Assembly (NCBI GenBank): GCA_029721435.1
Contig: CM056583.1
Span: forward strand, 46,653,120 to 46,717,119
Length of the DNA stretch: 64,000 nucleotides
Source of the DNA: Gymnothorax reevesii
Lineage: Eukaryota; Chordata; Actinopteri; Anguilliformes; Muraenidae
Reading direction: 5' to 3'
The notes under the pieces were generated by a model, which saw only the letters and a program-made list of their open reading frames with translations, had not been told where the DNA came from and made no database searches. Below are positions 12,125 through 24,604 of this stretch, piece by piece (the stretch's first letter is position 1; each line of letters begins with the position of its first letter). The position numbers and the translations under genes are program-made.

Positions 12125-13511
12125 GGTGTAAACAATACCGGCTATTGCTGCTGTGGCTGGTAAATACTGTATGCTGTATATTTACAAAAAGGCCAGGACA
12201 TAAGCAAATGGGAAAGGATCCTTGAAAATATGTTGCGTACACTCTTCACAATTGTAATCTTTATCGAGATGTCAGCTCCAACACTCATTGCCCAAGTATT
12301 CTGTGCCAAAAAAATATACTTTTTTATGCTAGTAGACAGCACAAAATCTTATTGTTTCCAATGTTATTGGAGCTAGAATCAGTGTAATGCAGTTTATCTC
12401 CTCACCAGAGTCTTTCCTCTGTTCAAAGCATGTCAGCGGAGACCTTTACACAGCCTGTGTTCCTCTAAGCTTTGTCAAGTTATGCCTCTGCCATGATTAT
12501 TTCCTGCCAAGAGTCATTGATTGCTTTCATCCATCATCCTTGAGGTGATGTATCTGTTACAAACTGGGTAGAGGGGGAGCCAACTGCTGGGTGGATGATG
12601 AGCCTGTAGTACATGTTTTTAACGAAGAGGAAGAGGAGAAATGGAAACAGTATTGGATTATCTGCTGTGCCTAATAATTTGCTCGCTAATAATTTAGCTC
12701 AATGTAAGAAACTCCAGGGATAAAAACTAAAATATAGAGCGAGTGGTTAAAATTACCCCTACTCATAAAATGATGTTGAAACATGCAAAATAGCGTGGTT
12801 GCCCTATTTAAATTTCTGAAAAGTGATGATATTTGGTATGAACGTGTGTGTATACTTCACTTATGACACCTATCGATTTTGGTTGCCATGGCGAAAGTAT
12901 TGGCCAAATAATGTGCTACAAAAAGGAGAAGCGAGTTTTCAGGGGTTACACCCATGCCGACCGGACTGTCTAGTTAATTAGATATTTTTTATTTGCTTGA
13001 CAGTCCTACTGAAAACGGACATTTCCATATGATCAATATGTTCTATGCTTGCCATGAAAAAGTAACATTTGTTAATATTAAAAAAAATATTTAGATTGTA
13101 ATTTTTTTTCCTTAGCAGTCATAGCTGGGACATTCTTTCTTTAAAATGATTCAACCGGTTAATCTAATGAACAGTGGTTAAGCATTTAGTCTTGAAACAC
13201 AGGAAACCTTCCAAACACAAACTATATAGCTTACCAGTCATGGTCCACTTTTTCCAAACCCCTGTGTACCCTGTGTACTTGCGTCAGCATCAAGCAGTTT
13301 TACTTGCGCTAGTTTTGCATAAAGCTATTTAAGGCATGCCCAGTGCCTCTGGCCTTGTTTTTTAATCGCCTTTTTCCCTATTCACTGTTGAAAGGCACAG
13401 CAAAGAATGTACAGCACAGCATCTCAGTATCCAGGTTGGTCACAAGCTTTCATCACTATTTGGACTGGAAGCAGTACAAAAGATGCTTATTTACCATACT
13501 GACCAGGAACT

Positions 13512-13513
<2 letters not shown>

Positions 13514-13561
<48 letters not shown>

Positions 13562-13579
13562 CACACACACACACACACA
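13514..13579. repeat. (CA)n microsatellite
   Basis: About 33 CA units with one CG interruption near 13555. It lies just upstream of the decayed Tc1 element. Confidence 0.97.
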
Positions 13580-13722
13580 TATACTGTATATGAGTATAAC
13601 CCCATTTCCAAAAAAGGTTTGGATCCTGTGTAAAATGTAAATGGAAAACAGAATGCAATGATCTGCAAATCATTTAAACTCTATGGCAAATGGAAAATTG
13701 TACAAAGACAACATATCAGACA

Positions 13723-14238
13723 TTAATCTCTTCACTGTCACCTGCATTTTTTTCTCTTTTGGCCCGGATTGGTATACCACATTTCAAATGCTCACTACTC
13801 CCATATAATGGTTACACAAAATACTGCGTCTGTTGTTGCTGTTATGAGTATTTACATAAAATATATGACTTAATCTTCAATTTTGGGACAAGTAACGTGG
13901 ATATCTTGATTGCACAGGTTCTTAGCTTTCGAACAAGACCGAATGGAATGGATAATGCGTACATGGTTTGACCGTCTCAACACAACTTGATGATGAGGAC
14001 TGACAAGTTTCATTGAACTCAAGTATGTGGTGCTCTATGTTGAAAAATTGATTTATTGCATTTGTTATGACTGACATAGGGCAAGAAGGTGGGTAGAAAT
14101 GAAATCCTGAGCACCTAAGCTTTCAAATCGTATATCGATTGCCTGGACTAGTTGAGTATTTAAGTCATAGTTTACAAATGGATTCAAAATTTGTTTGAAA
14201 ATTCCGTAGGGCCCTAATTAGGGCCCAGTGACAGTTAA
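13723..14238. mobile_element. Probable TTAA-flanked insertion inside the Tc1 remnant
   Basis: TTAA occurs at 13723-13726 and 14235-14238, next to CACTGTCAC on the left and GTGACAG on the right, a short inverted pair. The interrupted Tc1 sequence resumes on both sides. TTAA duplications are made by piggyBac- and Kolobok-type transposases; no coding sequence is seen. The edges are less certain than for the other elements because a second TTAA lies at 14243. Confidence 0.45.
14209..14226. repeat. Perfect 18-bp palindrome GGGCCCTAATTAGGGCCC
   Basis: The two arms GGGCCC flank TAATTA, itself a palindrome. It lies near the right edge of the TTAA-flanked insertion and may be a subterminal hairpin of it. 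Confidence 0.95.
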
Positions 14239-15705
14239 CAGCTTAAAACTGAAACTGTTGATTTTTTAAAAAATATCTGATCATTTTGAATTTGATGCCA
14301 TTGACACATTTAAAAAAGCTGGAATGGGGCATGTTTAACACTGTATTGCATCACCTCTCCTTTTAACAACACTCTGTGAGTGTTTGGGAATTGAGAACAC
14401 CAACTACTGAAGCTATGAAAGCTAAGTGTTTTTCCGTTCCTGGTTGATGAAGGATTTCAGCTGCTGAAACACTTTGCAGCCTCCTTTTTCATATTTTCTT
14501 TTCACAATTCGCCAAATAATTTTAGTGGGCAACAGGTCTGGACTGTAGGCTGGCCAATTTACCTCCCAGAATCTTTTACTATGGAGCCATGTTGTTGCAA
14601 TATGTGCAGAATATGGTGATGGGCATTATCTTGATGAAATTAGCAAGGCCTTTTCTGAAAAAAAATGTCTCAGTGGCTGCATAAGTTGCTCCAAAGCCTG
14701 TTTATATTTTTCAGCATTAGTGGTGTCCCCATAGATACTGTATGTAGGTTATTCATGCCATGTGCACTAATGCACCCCCATACTATCATGGATTAGGGAT
14801 TGTGAATAATACTGATTATAAGCTAAATGATCCATCTTCTCTTTAGCTCGTAGGAAGTGGCATCCATGATTACAAAAAAAAAAAAAATCATATTTTGATT
14901 GATCAGACCACAGGACAGTTTTCCACTTTACCTAAGTCGATCTTAAATGAACTTGGGCCCAGAGAAGGCAACGGCATTTCTGGATCTTGTTTATGTACGG
15001 TTTTTATTGTTACATAATCGTTTTAGCTTTAATATATGGAAGCAGCAATGAATTGTGTTTACTGACAGTGGTTTTCAGAACTGTTTCCTGAGCCCATGCA
15101 GTGACTTCCACAACCGAATCCTGTTTGTTTTTAATGTAGTGCCGCCTGAGGGCCTAACGATCTTGCAGTATTGGTTTTCAGCCTTGTCGTTGACAGAGAG
15201 TTCTTTGGATTTTCTGAATCTTTAAATTATACTATGTTCCATAGATGATGAAATACTCAAAATGCTTTGCAATCTTACATTGGAAATGTTATTTATATAT
15301 AAATTCTTATTTACAATCTTTCAAAGAGCGGTGAAGCCCTCGCTATCTTTACCTTTGAAAGACTCGGCCTCACTTAGATGTTCTTTTTATGCCCAATCAT
15401 GTTGCTGCACTTTTGCTTATTATTATAATTACCAGTTAACTAGCTTCTTTCTAGCATCATACAATTTAAATGCTGTACTCAAAGCAAAGGATGGCCACAC
15501 TACTGTAGATATTGACTTTTCTCACAAAGACGTAATCTTTTTTTTTTTTTTACTATATATTGTTACTGTTTACTTATTTCCATCTATATGATCCAGTATT
15601 GTATGAAAAAAAAATGCTTTAATTGTGCTTGGTTTCTGATTTATCTTCATTGTGTTAAGTGTACAATCATCAAACTGCAAACTGCTGTATGTATATAGTG
15701 CTTTT

Positions 15706-15756
15706 GTACGTGTATGTGTGTGTGGGCATGTGTGCGTGTGTGTGTACGCGCGTGCA
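15706..15756. repeat. Imperfect (TG)n microsatellite
   Basis: GTGTATGTGTGTGTGGGCAT followed by more TG and CG dinucleotides. Confidence 0.9.
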
Positions 15757-17443
15757 CTGAATTCCTCATGGCTGAATACATACTCTGTGTGAGCCTTGGA
15801 TGCTTTCAGAAGCTGTGATGCTCTGGACAGACAATGCCTGCTGTCCCTGAGAATCAGATTACCTCTCGTGCTCGAGGACTGAAGCTTTGTGCAAAGTCAC
15901 TCCTGCTTCTCTGGATGCAGATGGTCTCAGGATGTTCTCAGTGTTCAGCACCATTTGTTCGTGGTAACATTCCTCAGCTACTGTGCTGTTGGGGAAGAGA
16001 AAAAAAAAACTTTTCTTAGTCTAGCTGGGGGTCGGTTCTGCTATCCATCCTATTCTCAGAATGTTATCCATTAACTTCCCATTCTGAAGCTAACAGTAGG
16101 GATATTAGGTAGGATATTTTTTGTAGTACAACATTTAAAGCCCTCGACCAGATTGGACACTTAAAGGACAATGATTGACTTTTCATAAATTTTAAAGCTT
16201 TACAGATCAAAGAAATTTCAATGGAAGACAAAGTTGAGTAAAAATGTCATGAAATGTTATTTCCTCCAAACAAAATTCACAGATCATTTCATTTCAGCTC
16301 TGAGACTATATTACTTCATTTGTAAGCATGTCTAGGAATGTCAGTATCCACATCTCTTGACCTTAATATTGAAAGTTAATGGAACTACCTGTCATTCAAT
16401 CCACCTTATTAGGACTAAAGAAATATAACTACTCTCATTAATTCATGCAACGTTAAGGAAAAAGCACAGAGCATAATAGTTGTATGTCTTTTCCTCAAAA
16501 CATACATTTTAAGAAAATGGCCTATATGTAATATAAAGTGCACCTGTAGTAAATTGTATTTTTCAGTTTTATTTTCAGGTATCACATTCGGCACTAAAGT
16601 AGGGTGAAGAGGCAGTACTCAGTGTCAGCAATTTTGGAACCAGAATAGACTAGATTTTTTTTTTAAGCAAACTAGAACCAAAAGCATAAGACACAAACGT
16701 CTATGATTCAGAGAGAAGAAATACCTCTGCTACTTAGGACAAGCTTATCACAAGCTTGAATAATTTCGTATCTTGCGTCACAGAAGCACTTTGTGGGTAA
16801 TGGAACGATAATGATCTTATGCGGTTAAGATTGGCTTTTCTTCTACAGTCCAAGGTAACAGACCAAAGTCTGCCGTCACGAGACAATCGATTTGCATTCC
16901 ACTAAAGTTTATTTATATCTTGTTTGTTTCTAAAAAGGTTGTCAGCGTCACAGCATTCTCTGTCCTCTATCTTGTCCAATTCATCACATCAATCTATTTT
17001 TTACTTGCTCGGCCAATTCCTGGAATAAAAAACCTGCATTTAATTAGTGAGCTGGAGAGATGGCTCAGTCCCTACAAAGACTTATTTGTATCTTAAAATT
17101 GAAATAAGGCCTGAGACACAAATATCAGTGAGATTGGGGGGAGAGGAGGGGACAAACAATCCATTTAATTTCATTTAAATCTGTAAGGGGAAAATGCATT
17201 TTAGCGCCTGTCTATAGCTTGAGCCACTTGCAATGTTCGTCCTAATAAAGGCAAAGGTCAAGCCACTCCCTTTTCTAAAGTGTCTGCTGCATTTACGGGC
17301 AACCCAGAAACTATAAATCAGTTGTCTGAAGCAAACTGAAGTAATAGTGGCTGAATGGCCAGGGCTTGCAGCCATCCATTGTTGTAAACCCAGTGGCAAA
17401 TTAAAAAGAGAGAGGAAGTGGAGGCAGTAGATTGGAGCTGTGA

Positions 17444-17809
<366 letters not shown>

Positions 17810-19965
17810 TAGTATAAAGTGCTTTGTCTGAGACTTGTGCTAGGTGCGGCAATTATAGCTAATGGAAAATAACTATAAAAGAGTAGCGAACAAGTGACTG
17901 TTTGCCATAATTTGCGGTACAAATTTTAAGTTAATTTTTCTGGGACAGTGTTCCTTGATGTCCATCTGTCTACCAAACATATGTATGCATCAAGCACTCA
18001 GATAGGCTTTAATTTACAGGTAACTTGCACCTTGTACAAGAGTATGTGCTCAAACCAACTACAGTACCAAGATGCATGCTGGAAAAAAAACGTAGAGGTT
18101 GTCAGAGGCAGCACCCCAGACAACACTAGACTTTATGGCATTCATTATCTGGGGCGTTTTTCGTTACTACCTGAGCATTATTTGCCGGATGCCTCCATTA
18201 AGTGTGTATTTGCTTTACACAGATAATTTACAGTACTGGACTCAAACTGAACTACAATGCAGTGGCATGTAGTTTGAAACAAAGCACTCGACAATTCTGT
18301 TTTACTGCATTCAAATCAAAGTGCTTATGTATCACTGGCATAAACTTTAGAATTCGGAGAGTCATAATGGACAACATGAGGCCGATGATTCAACTTTTAA
18401 TCTTCAACACAAATAAGATGATTTCACTAGTAATAAAATACAATCAGAGCACTGCTGTTTCTGGTCCTGAAGTTACAAGAATTATATATTGACTCACTGG
18501 AATAATGTAAGGTCACCATTTAGCTGAAAACAGGTCACTATGATGCAGTAAACCTAAACAGGGTGACTTTTTAAATTGTGAGTGTCTGCCCTAGCAGACT
18601 AGTAAACACTCTTTGCAATGGCAAAATGAGCACCTTTATTTAAATGTCATTGCGGCTCTTTGTTCTGTGCTATTATACAAAGTAAAATACAGTATTTCAC
18701 AAAAGGCTTAGTCCCTGGCAATTAATGTCATGCTCAGTTTAAGCTTACTTGAAAAAATTTGACAGTGTATGTAGAAACTGTACTTCACCTACAGTGTGTC
18801 ATGAATACCAATGCACCCAGTATTAAATAATATTTAACATACTCTATAAACAACATCTTAATCTGGATGGCCTGTTTCCCTTTAACTGCACTGCTGGAAG
18901 CCTCATCAGTGGTACAGTTGTGCAGTGGTGTTGAATCGATTGCTCACCGAGGGTGAACATTATTGAGACATTGTATCCACTGCCAAGACATGAGATTTCA
19001 CTGAGAGTCATTGGGGAGAGATCAGCTCACAGCTTAGGCGGGGAACAGTGGAAATTTCCACCTAAAGTGTTACCGTTCTCCGCCTCATTTACAAAACACA
19101 TGCTTTCAATCAGACTTGTTCATTTGAATCATTTCATTATTGATTGTTCATTTTCATTGTTGATGCCAAAATCTAAACATTTGAAATAAGCAAAAGGCAT
19201 GTGCAGTACCACTAAAATGTTCGGTATCAATAATGATTTTAATATAGATTAAAACAGGGGGGGGACCCTTAAAAGAGTGATCAAAAACATAAATACAGAC
19301 TGTGCTGGGACTATTTTTACAAAATTGCAAAATATTGGATGGCAAGCTGAATCAGCGGATTTACACCCTGTAAAGCTGTTGTGGGACCACCTGGATCATT
19401 AAGTTTCTGAAGTCTGTCTGTTTTAAAAGACCCACGGATGGGATATACCGCAGTCCACGAGGATATCCATTGAAAATGATGTCCTAGTGAAATATCCCAA
19501 ATGCCAAAAATTTGCTAACACAAGATTAAATCGCATACTGGATACTTTACTGAGAAGTCGGTAAAATACATGACTTATCATTTAAACTTATCAACTTATC
19601 ATTTAAAAATTAATTCCTTGAAATACTTGCAATGCTTCATACACCATCTTAAGATAAACTGCAATGTTTGTTTCATAAAAGTTTCTATTATGCAAATGTT
19701 TTTATTAAATCAAACAGCCAGAACTGTGTCGATGACATGATTTCAAAAATGTTTGAGTGGTAGTGCATACAGTATACAATATGTTTCAATTAAGGATGCT
19801 TTATTATTATTTATGAAATTTGGGGTAATTAAAGGAAATTACATTTGCAATGTGACATTTTTCAGAACAATTATTGATGAATGGTTTAAGGTTTGATAGC
19901 ACTTGGACCAACCGATACCGCCTGGACCGCCTCAAATCGCCCATGTCACATGATTACCAGGGAAC

Positions 19966-20677
19966 CAGTGGCGGCTCGTGAAATGACTACAGGGGAGGAT
20001 GAAACCCATCCCTTAAAAAGTATGATTGGTCACGATCTGTTTTCAATCATTTGTTTGAATTACCAGCGTTCGAAAACTCTTAACATTATCAGGTGGGGCC
20101 AGTTTTCATTAACAACACATACTGATTGCGGCTTCGGATTTTGCGGGCTTTTCTTTACTCAGCGGTAAGAAGTAATGCATGTGTTTAAATGAAATAAGAT
20201 AATTTGAAATATCTTATGCAATTCCATTGCCTCAAACCCCTCCATGCACAAGGACTTCAATTCTGCACGAGAATCTCTTATATATGCGTTGATTGAGTAA
20301 TTGCTGACTACAGTAGAGGAACGTAAATATGCCACTTAAGCTGCTTTCATACCGGACGCGAAACAATTTTTTCACCAGACTGATTACATTCAAATTCAAT
20401 GTGTGTTCGCATCTTTGCATTGACTTTGAATGTAATCTGTCATGCGAAAAATTTGTGTCGCGTCCGGTGTGAAAGCGGCTTAAAACTCACAACGAATGCG
20501 TGAGAGTTGACAAGTATGTGTTATAAATGAAAACTAGCCACACCTGATAACGTTGAGAGTTTTCAGAGATTCGGTAAAGGTCATTTAAATGAAAGATTGA
20601 CAACAGGTTGTGACCAATCATTTTTTTTTAAGGGATTGTTTGATCCTCCCCTGTTGGCAGTTCACGAGCCGCGACTG
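19966..20677. mobile_element. hAT-type non-autonomous element with ~175-bp inverted arms and perfect 8-bp duplication
   Basis: The element starts CAGTGGCGGCTCGTGAAATG and ends with the inverted CAGTTCACGAGCCGCGACTG. CAGGGAAC stands immediately outside both ends (19958-19965 and 20678-20685), an intact 8-bp target duplication as hAT transposases produce. The two arms, about 19966-20140 and 20503-20677, are inverted copies of each other (for example GGGGAGGAT...CCCTTAAAAA...TGATTGGTCAC), so the single strand folds back. The centre carries a second insertion (20340-20479). No transposase is encoded. Confidence 0.9.
20340..20479. mobile_element. 140-bp miniature element flanked by TTAA, nested in the hAT derivative
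   Basis: TTAA lies on both sides (20336-20339 and 20480-20483). The ends GCTGCTTTCATACCGGACGC and the inverted GCGTCCGGTGTGAAAGCGGC match closely. The inverted match continues through AATTTTT...GACTGATTACATTCAAA, so nearly the whole element is palindromic. The termini match those of the 917-bp element at 3239-4155, which makes them long and short members of one family. The transposase type is not visible; TTAA suggests piggyBac or Kolobok. Confidence 0.85.
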
Positions 20678-21764
20678 CAGGGAACAGAGGTAATCTATAT
20701 TTAATGAGACTAAATGCTTTTGGGTTAAGGATTAGCCTGAATGTGAAATGCCATTCACGCAATTGCATAGGTGTATCCTTATGCAAGTCACATGAACAAA
20801 CAAGCACATCGAATTTATGAACCATCAAATTTCATCATCTGATAGACTTGGGACAGCCATGGCGAGGCAGGTCTCCACACGGTTCATGAATTTTAAACTG
20901 GTCTTTCATATTAACTTTGATTAAGAGGGAAAATAAAACCATTTAAGGAAACAGACGGATTTACAGTGGACTCGATGTGATGATACATAAATCAAACATG
21001 ATGCCAGATTTAAGCTCATGCTGCTTTCTTTGCCCAAACATGATTTAATCGCAGTCTTTCATACTGTTTTATGAATTCCTTTTGCTGGAGGTCAAGTAAC
21101 TGAGCTCCTAAATGGAAGGCTTTTGATAAATTGTGCGTAAAGTACACAGTAGTTGCTGTTTTTAACGCTGGGTGCACTTTGGCTTCAACGTTGTGGTAAA
21201 GCAAATAACCACTGTGTCTCCCCCTGGCCATATCTCTGCAGCAGCATTAGCAGCAGGAGCAGAGACATTACTGGATCTATTTGACATGCCCTCACAAAGG
21301 GTTCACAGAGGGGCACTGCTGCGGACAGTGTCAGCGCTGTAGCATCACTTCAAATAAAATGACATCAATTTTCTGACCACAATCCTCGTTGAAAGCACTT
21401 TCCCAGATACGCATAGCACATACTGCTGTATAAATGGTGCCATGACAAAAGTGCATCTTACTAAGGACCGCAAAAGCTAACATATAGTTGTCAGTTGCTA
21501 TGCAATTGAGCACTCGCATTGCTAAATTCCAAAATAGATTAATAGATAATAGATCTCGCAATCTCTTGAAACATTTCAGTCAGCTGTTATTATGAGAGAT
21601 GAGAGTCGAGAGTTTCCGTTGATGGCCAAGAAACGTCGAGATCTTGCACAAATATGTGTGCTACTGAAGGGAGCAAAATTGGTGCTAAAACATCAAAAAG
21701 AGAGCCAGAGGGCCCCAAAAACCCCACAACAACATCATGTCTGTAGGAGAAACGGACACCAGAT

Positions 21765-21973
21765 GAAGATCACTATGGAAAAATGATCTAAGTCACATTT
21801 TCACGTTGTGGAGAAATGGTGAATTAAAAATTCAAAACAATCTTAGAAACAAAGCACAGAAAAAATATGCAAAAAAATATTAAATATATAAAATATTATA
21901 ATAATATACAATACAAGTAAATAAAACATACAAAAATGCCTAATTTGGACTCTGTTTTTCCTTTGTGGTCTTC
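21765..21973. mobile_element. Unfamiliar miniature element, copy A (209 bp, 4-bp duplication AGAT)
   Basis: Begins GAAGATCACTATGGAAAAAT and ends GTTTTTCCTTTGTGGTCTTC, an inverted pair. AGAT lies outside both ends (21761-21764 and 21974-21977). The interior is AT-rich with TATAAAATATTATAATAATA. About 1 kb downstream is a second copy in the same orientation (22985-23213). I do not recognise the family. Confidence 0.75.
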
Positions 21974-22984
21974 AGATAGATTCTCAGCTATCAGCTTCAT
22001 TTAACTTTACCCACAAAATGTCAGCATCTGGACCACTGAAGGACTCCAGTATCCTGGCTCTATGGGCCATTTGGCTTTAAAGTGGTCCAGATATTTTTTG
22101 GTCTTTGGTTCAGTATAAGCTGTATGCCAGATTTAGAAGTAGCTTTTTCCTCAAAACTGGTAATATAATCCCAGCGTCATGTAGTGGTCACCTCACTGGT
22201 GCTGATGCCTTTTTTTTGTGGGCAGATTTCAATGAACCTTTCAGCTGAGGACCCCGGAGACCTGGATTTATCAAACTAGGGATTCTGATTTTCTTCAGTT
22301 TTTCCTTTTCATTCAAGACAGTATTGCACATCTTTGCCATCTTCTAGTCTCTTAATCTTAATGAATTCAGCTCCATTAATCTCTCAAAACAACCATCAGA
22401 GCTTTTAAGAGTAACTTACTGGACATTACAGAACCAAACCTGAACTTACATTTTGATCCACTGAATAGAGGAATAGGAACTGATTTTTTTTCCCCTTTGC
22501 CCTGTACTTTTAGAGCTTTGAGGATGGAACAGTTTGCAAAGCACCAAAATAACACATTAACACAACAACAGAAGGACGGGGTAGGAGCGTTTATTGCTCA
22601 TGAAGTGGAGTAGCAGGTTCTGAAAATGGGAGTTTGTGCAATTCTATGAAAATAATTAATAAAAAAAAGACCAAGTAACACCTGGTTTAGCTGGACTCTG
22701 TGGGTAAGCTTAATCTAATAAAATATGAAAATCACAAGCTATGAGAATTATGTGTCTGAATGAGATTTTATGGGTCTTTACAGGGTCTAGGGGTTTTCAT
22801 AATTAGCCAATTTTATGAATCGTAGCCTCTGGTGGAAGACTGGCAGTGTAAGAATGCGCTGGTCAGTATTTTGCAGTGTGCTAATGTGTTATACGCACAT
22901 GTATGTGGAAAATCCAGGTTCAGAAAGCAAAGGGTCTCCAATGTTTTTTGGTCTATCTACCTGTATTTACTAAATAGAACAAAT

Positions 22985-23213
22985 GAAGACCACATGGAAA
23001 AATGATCAGAATCACACTTTCACGTTATGGAGAAATGATAATTAAATATTCAAAACAATCTTAGAAACAAAGCACTGAAGACATACGCATATATAAAATA
23101 TTATAACCATATATAATATTATATATTATAATAGATATTATAACAATATATAAAATACTTTGTATACAAAAATGCAAAATTCGGATTCTAATCGTTTTTC
23201 CTTTGTGGTCTTC
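22985..23213. mobile_element. Unfamiliar miniature element, copy B (229 bp, 4-bp duplication AAAT)
   Basis: Begins GAAGACCACATGGAAAAATG and ends with the inverted CGTTTTTCCTTTGTGGTCTTC; the inverted repeat continues to about 28 bases (through GATTCTAATC). AAAT lies outside both ends (22981-22984 and 23214-23217). It shares with copy A the blocks TTCACGTTRTGGAGAAATG and CAAAACAATCTTAGAAACAA. Because the duplications differ (AGAT and AAAT), the copies look like independent insertions rather than one local duplication. Confidence 0.78.
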
Positions 23214-24604
23214 AAATTTCTGCCTGGGAGTCAAACATTTTATTGGAATCAGCAGGCTGAAGTTATGGATGGAAGTGAAACATGGCAGGGGTTTTACTTT
23301 TTGACTCCTGGAATGTGTACCTCTGTGAAAAACCAATGGCTTATATCTACGCATGGCATAAACTTCTACTGACGTGCATATGTTGCATTAATTGATTGGG
23401 TTTGTTAAGTGAGGCTTAGCATCCTGTAGGCCAGTAGACTTTTCAATGCTGGTGGTGTTTGTGCTCCTCTACGATTGAAAAGCGTAGCAAAAATTCAACT
23501 GGTGCAATAAAAAAATGCACAGACACCAATTTGTGTAATTTACACAGTATGTATTTTTCATCTTATGGGCATTTGCAGTGAAGGTAATGTAAAATCACTG
23601 AAAAAAAATCATAGGGTAACTTTATTTGGCAATTTTTTTGAGTACATGAAGTGAGATATGATTGTTTATACACATGAATGCAATTTCTCTCTTCTGGTGA
23701 TAAAGAGGCCTTAATTATTGTAGTCACTGGTTGCTAGTTTTGGTCAGGTGTGACATCCGCTTTGCACCACACAATGTTTTTCTACCAGTATGTCATGCAA
23801 GGTACGCTGAGGTAAAAATAGGGATGCCTTGCAGTGTCCAGGTTACCCTATTCATTGGCAATTCTCTTTTGATGATGATTTTGATTTAACTCTATATTGC
23901 ATACAACACCAATACTGGATATCACATGGTACCTTCCACTGCAGTGTGGCAGTAGCCAGTATGTAATAATAATTACATTATGAACTATTCAGTTACATAA
24001 CCACCAGGCTTTAAGATGACTTGGGACACGGAAGGATTTTACCACCTGTGAGCATGTTGCATGTTAAATAATGTTATATTGCAACTTGAAAATATTTCCG
24101 GCCGAACATTCTGAGACTTGGCCAGTGTAATACATGATGATTTTTGTGCAAGGATGTATTGTTTTTTTATGACTTAATACACTGTATCACAGTCTATAAG
24201 TGACCACCGTCGTACAGGTTTGCATCTAAGCCGTGCCAGTGCTGGCTGTGACCAGTAGTGCGGCCGTTTGTCTTCTCAGAGCTGCGCGCAATTGGCTTTG
24301 CGCTGCTGGCATAAGGGAGGGATACAATCGATCGGGGTCAGCATTGTTCTTTCTAAACAGGCATATATGCAGGTTTCCTCTGGCCTCGTACACGAGTGCA
24401 AAGTTATATGTTCCTGCTGTCATCATATTTTCATAACATAATCCAATCTATCGACTGCAGTTTCCACTTGAGGTGAATTCGATAAAATCATGACTTGTGC
24501 CTGCAAAAATGAATGAAATGGTAGAACAAATAAATTCCAAAACTCCTTAAATTTGCCTTCTGTCAAATTTCTGTGGTGATTGGAATACATTTTTGCACAT
24601 TTTT

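Larger units (their letters stand above)
13590..15460 (-). mobile_element. Decayed Tc1/mariner element (transposase remnant on minus strand) with a nested insertion
   Basis: Read on the minus strand, 15330-14330 gives broken Tc1 transposase segments in order: VKWKTVLWSDQSKYD, NHGCHFLRAKEKMDH, GDTTNAEKYKQALEQLMQ, WPAYSPDLLPTKIIWRIVKR and finally VVKRRGDAIQ. These are the family's WSDESKF, N-A-E-Y and SPDLSPIENIW motifs in degraded form, with several stops and frameshifts, so it is dead. The catalytic SPDL...E box has Lys-Ile where Glu-Asn is usual. The 13595-13722 segment (AACCCCATTTCCAAAAAAGG...) is the transposon's other end. Between them, 13727-14234 looks like a later insertion. Confidence 0.8.

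Noticed and set aside
13456..13673. Frames with Val-Cys or His-Thr repeats
   Set aside because: They are translations of the (CA)n/(TG)n run, as are similar frames at 9890-10180, 12000-12242, 43200-43472 and 58606-58822.
21761..23217. A short LTR element with ~215-bp direct repeats
   Set aside because: Each repeat has its own inverted ends and its own 4-bp duplication, so two miniature elements fit better than a pair of LTRs; no TG...CA ends, primer site or polypurine tract.
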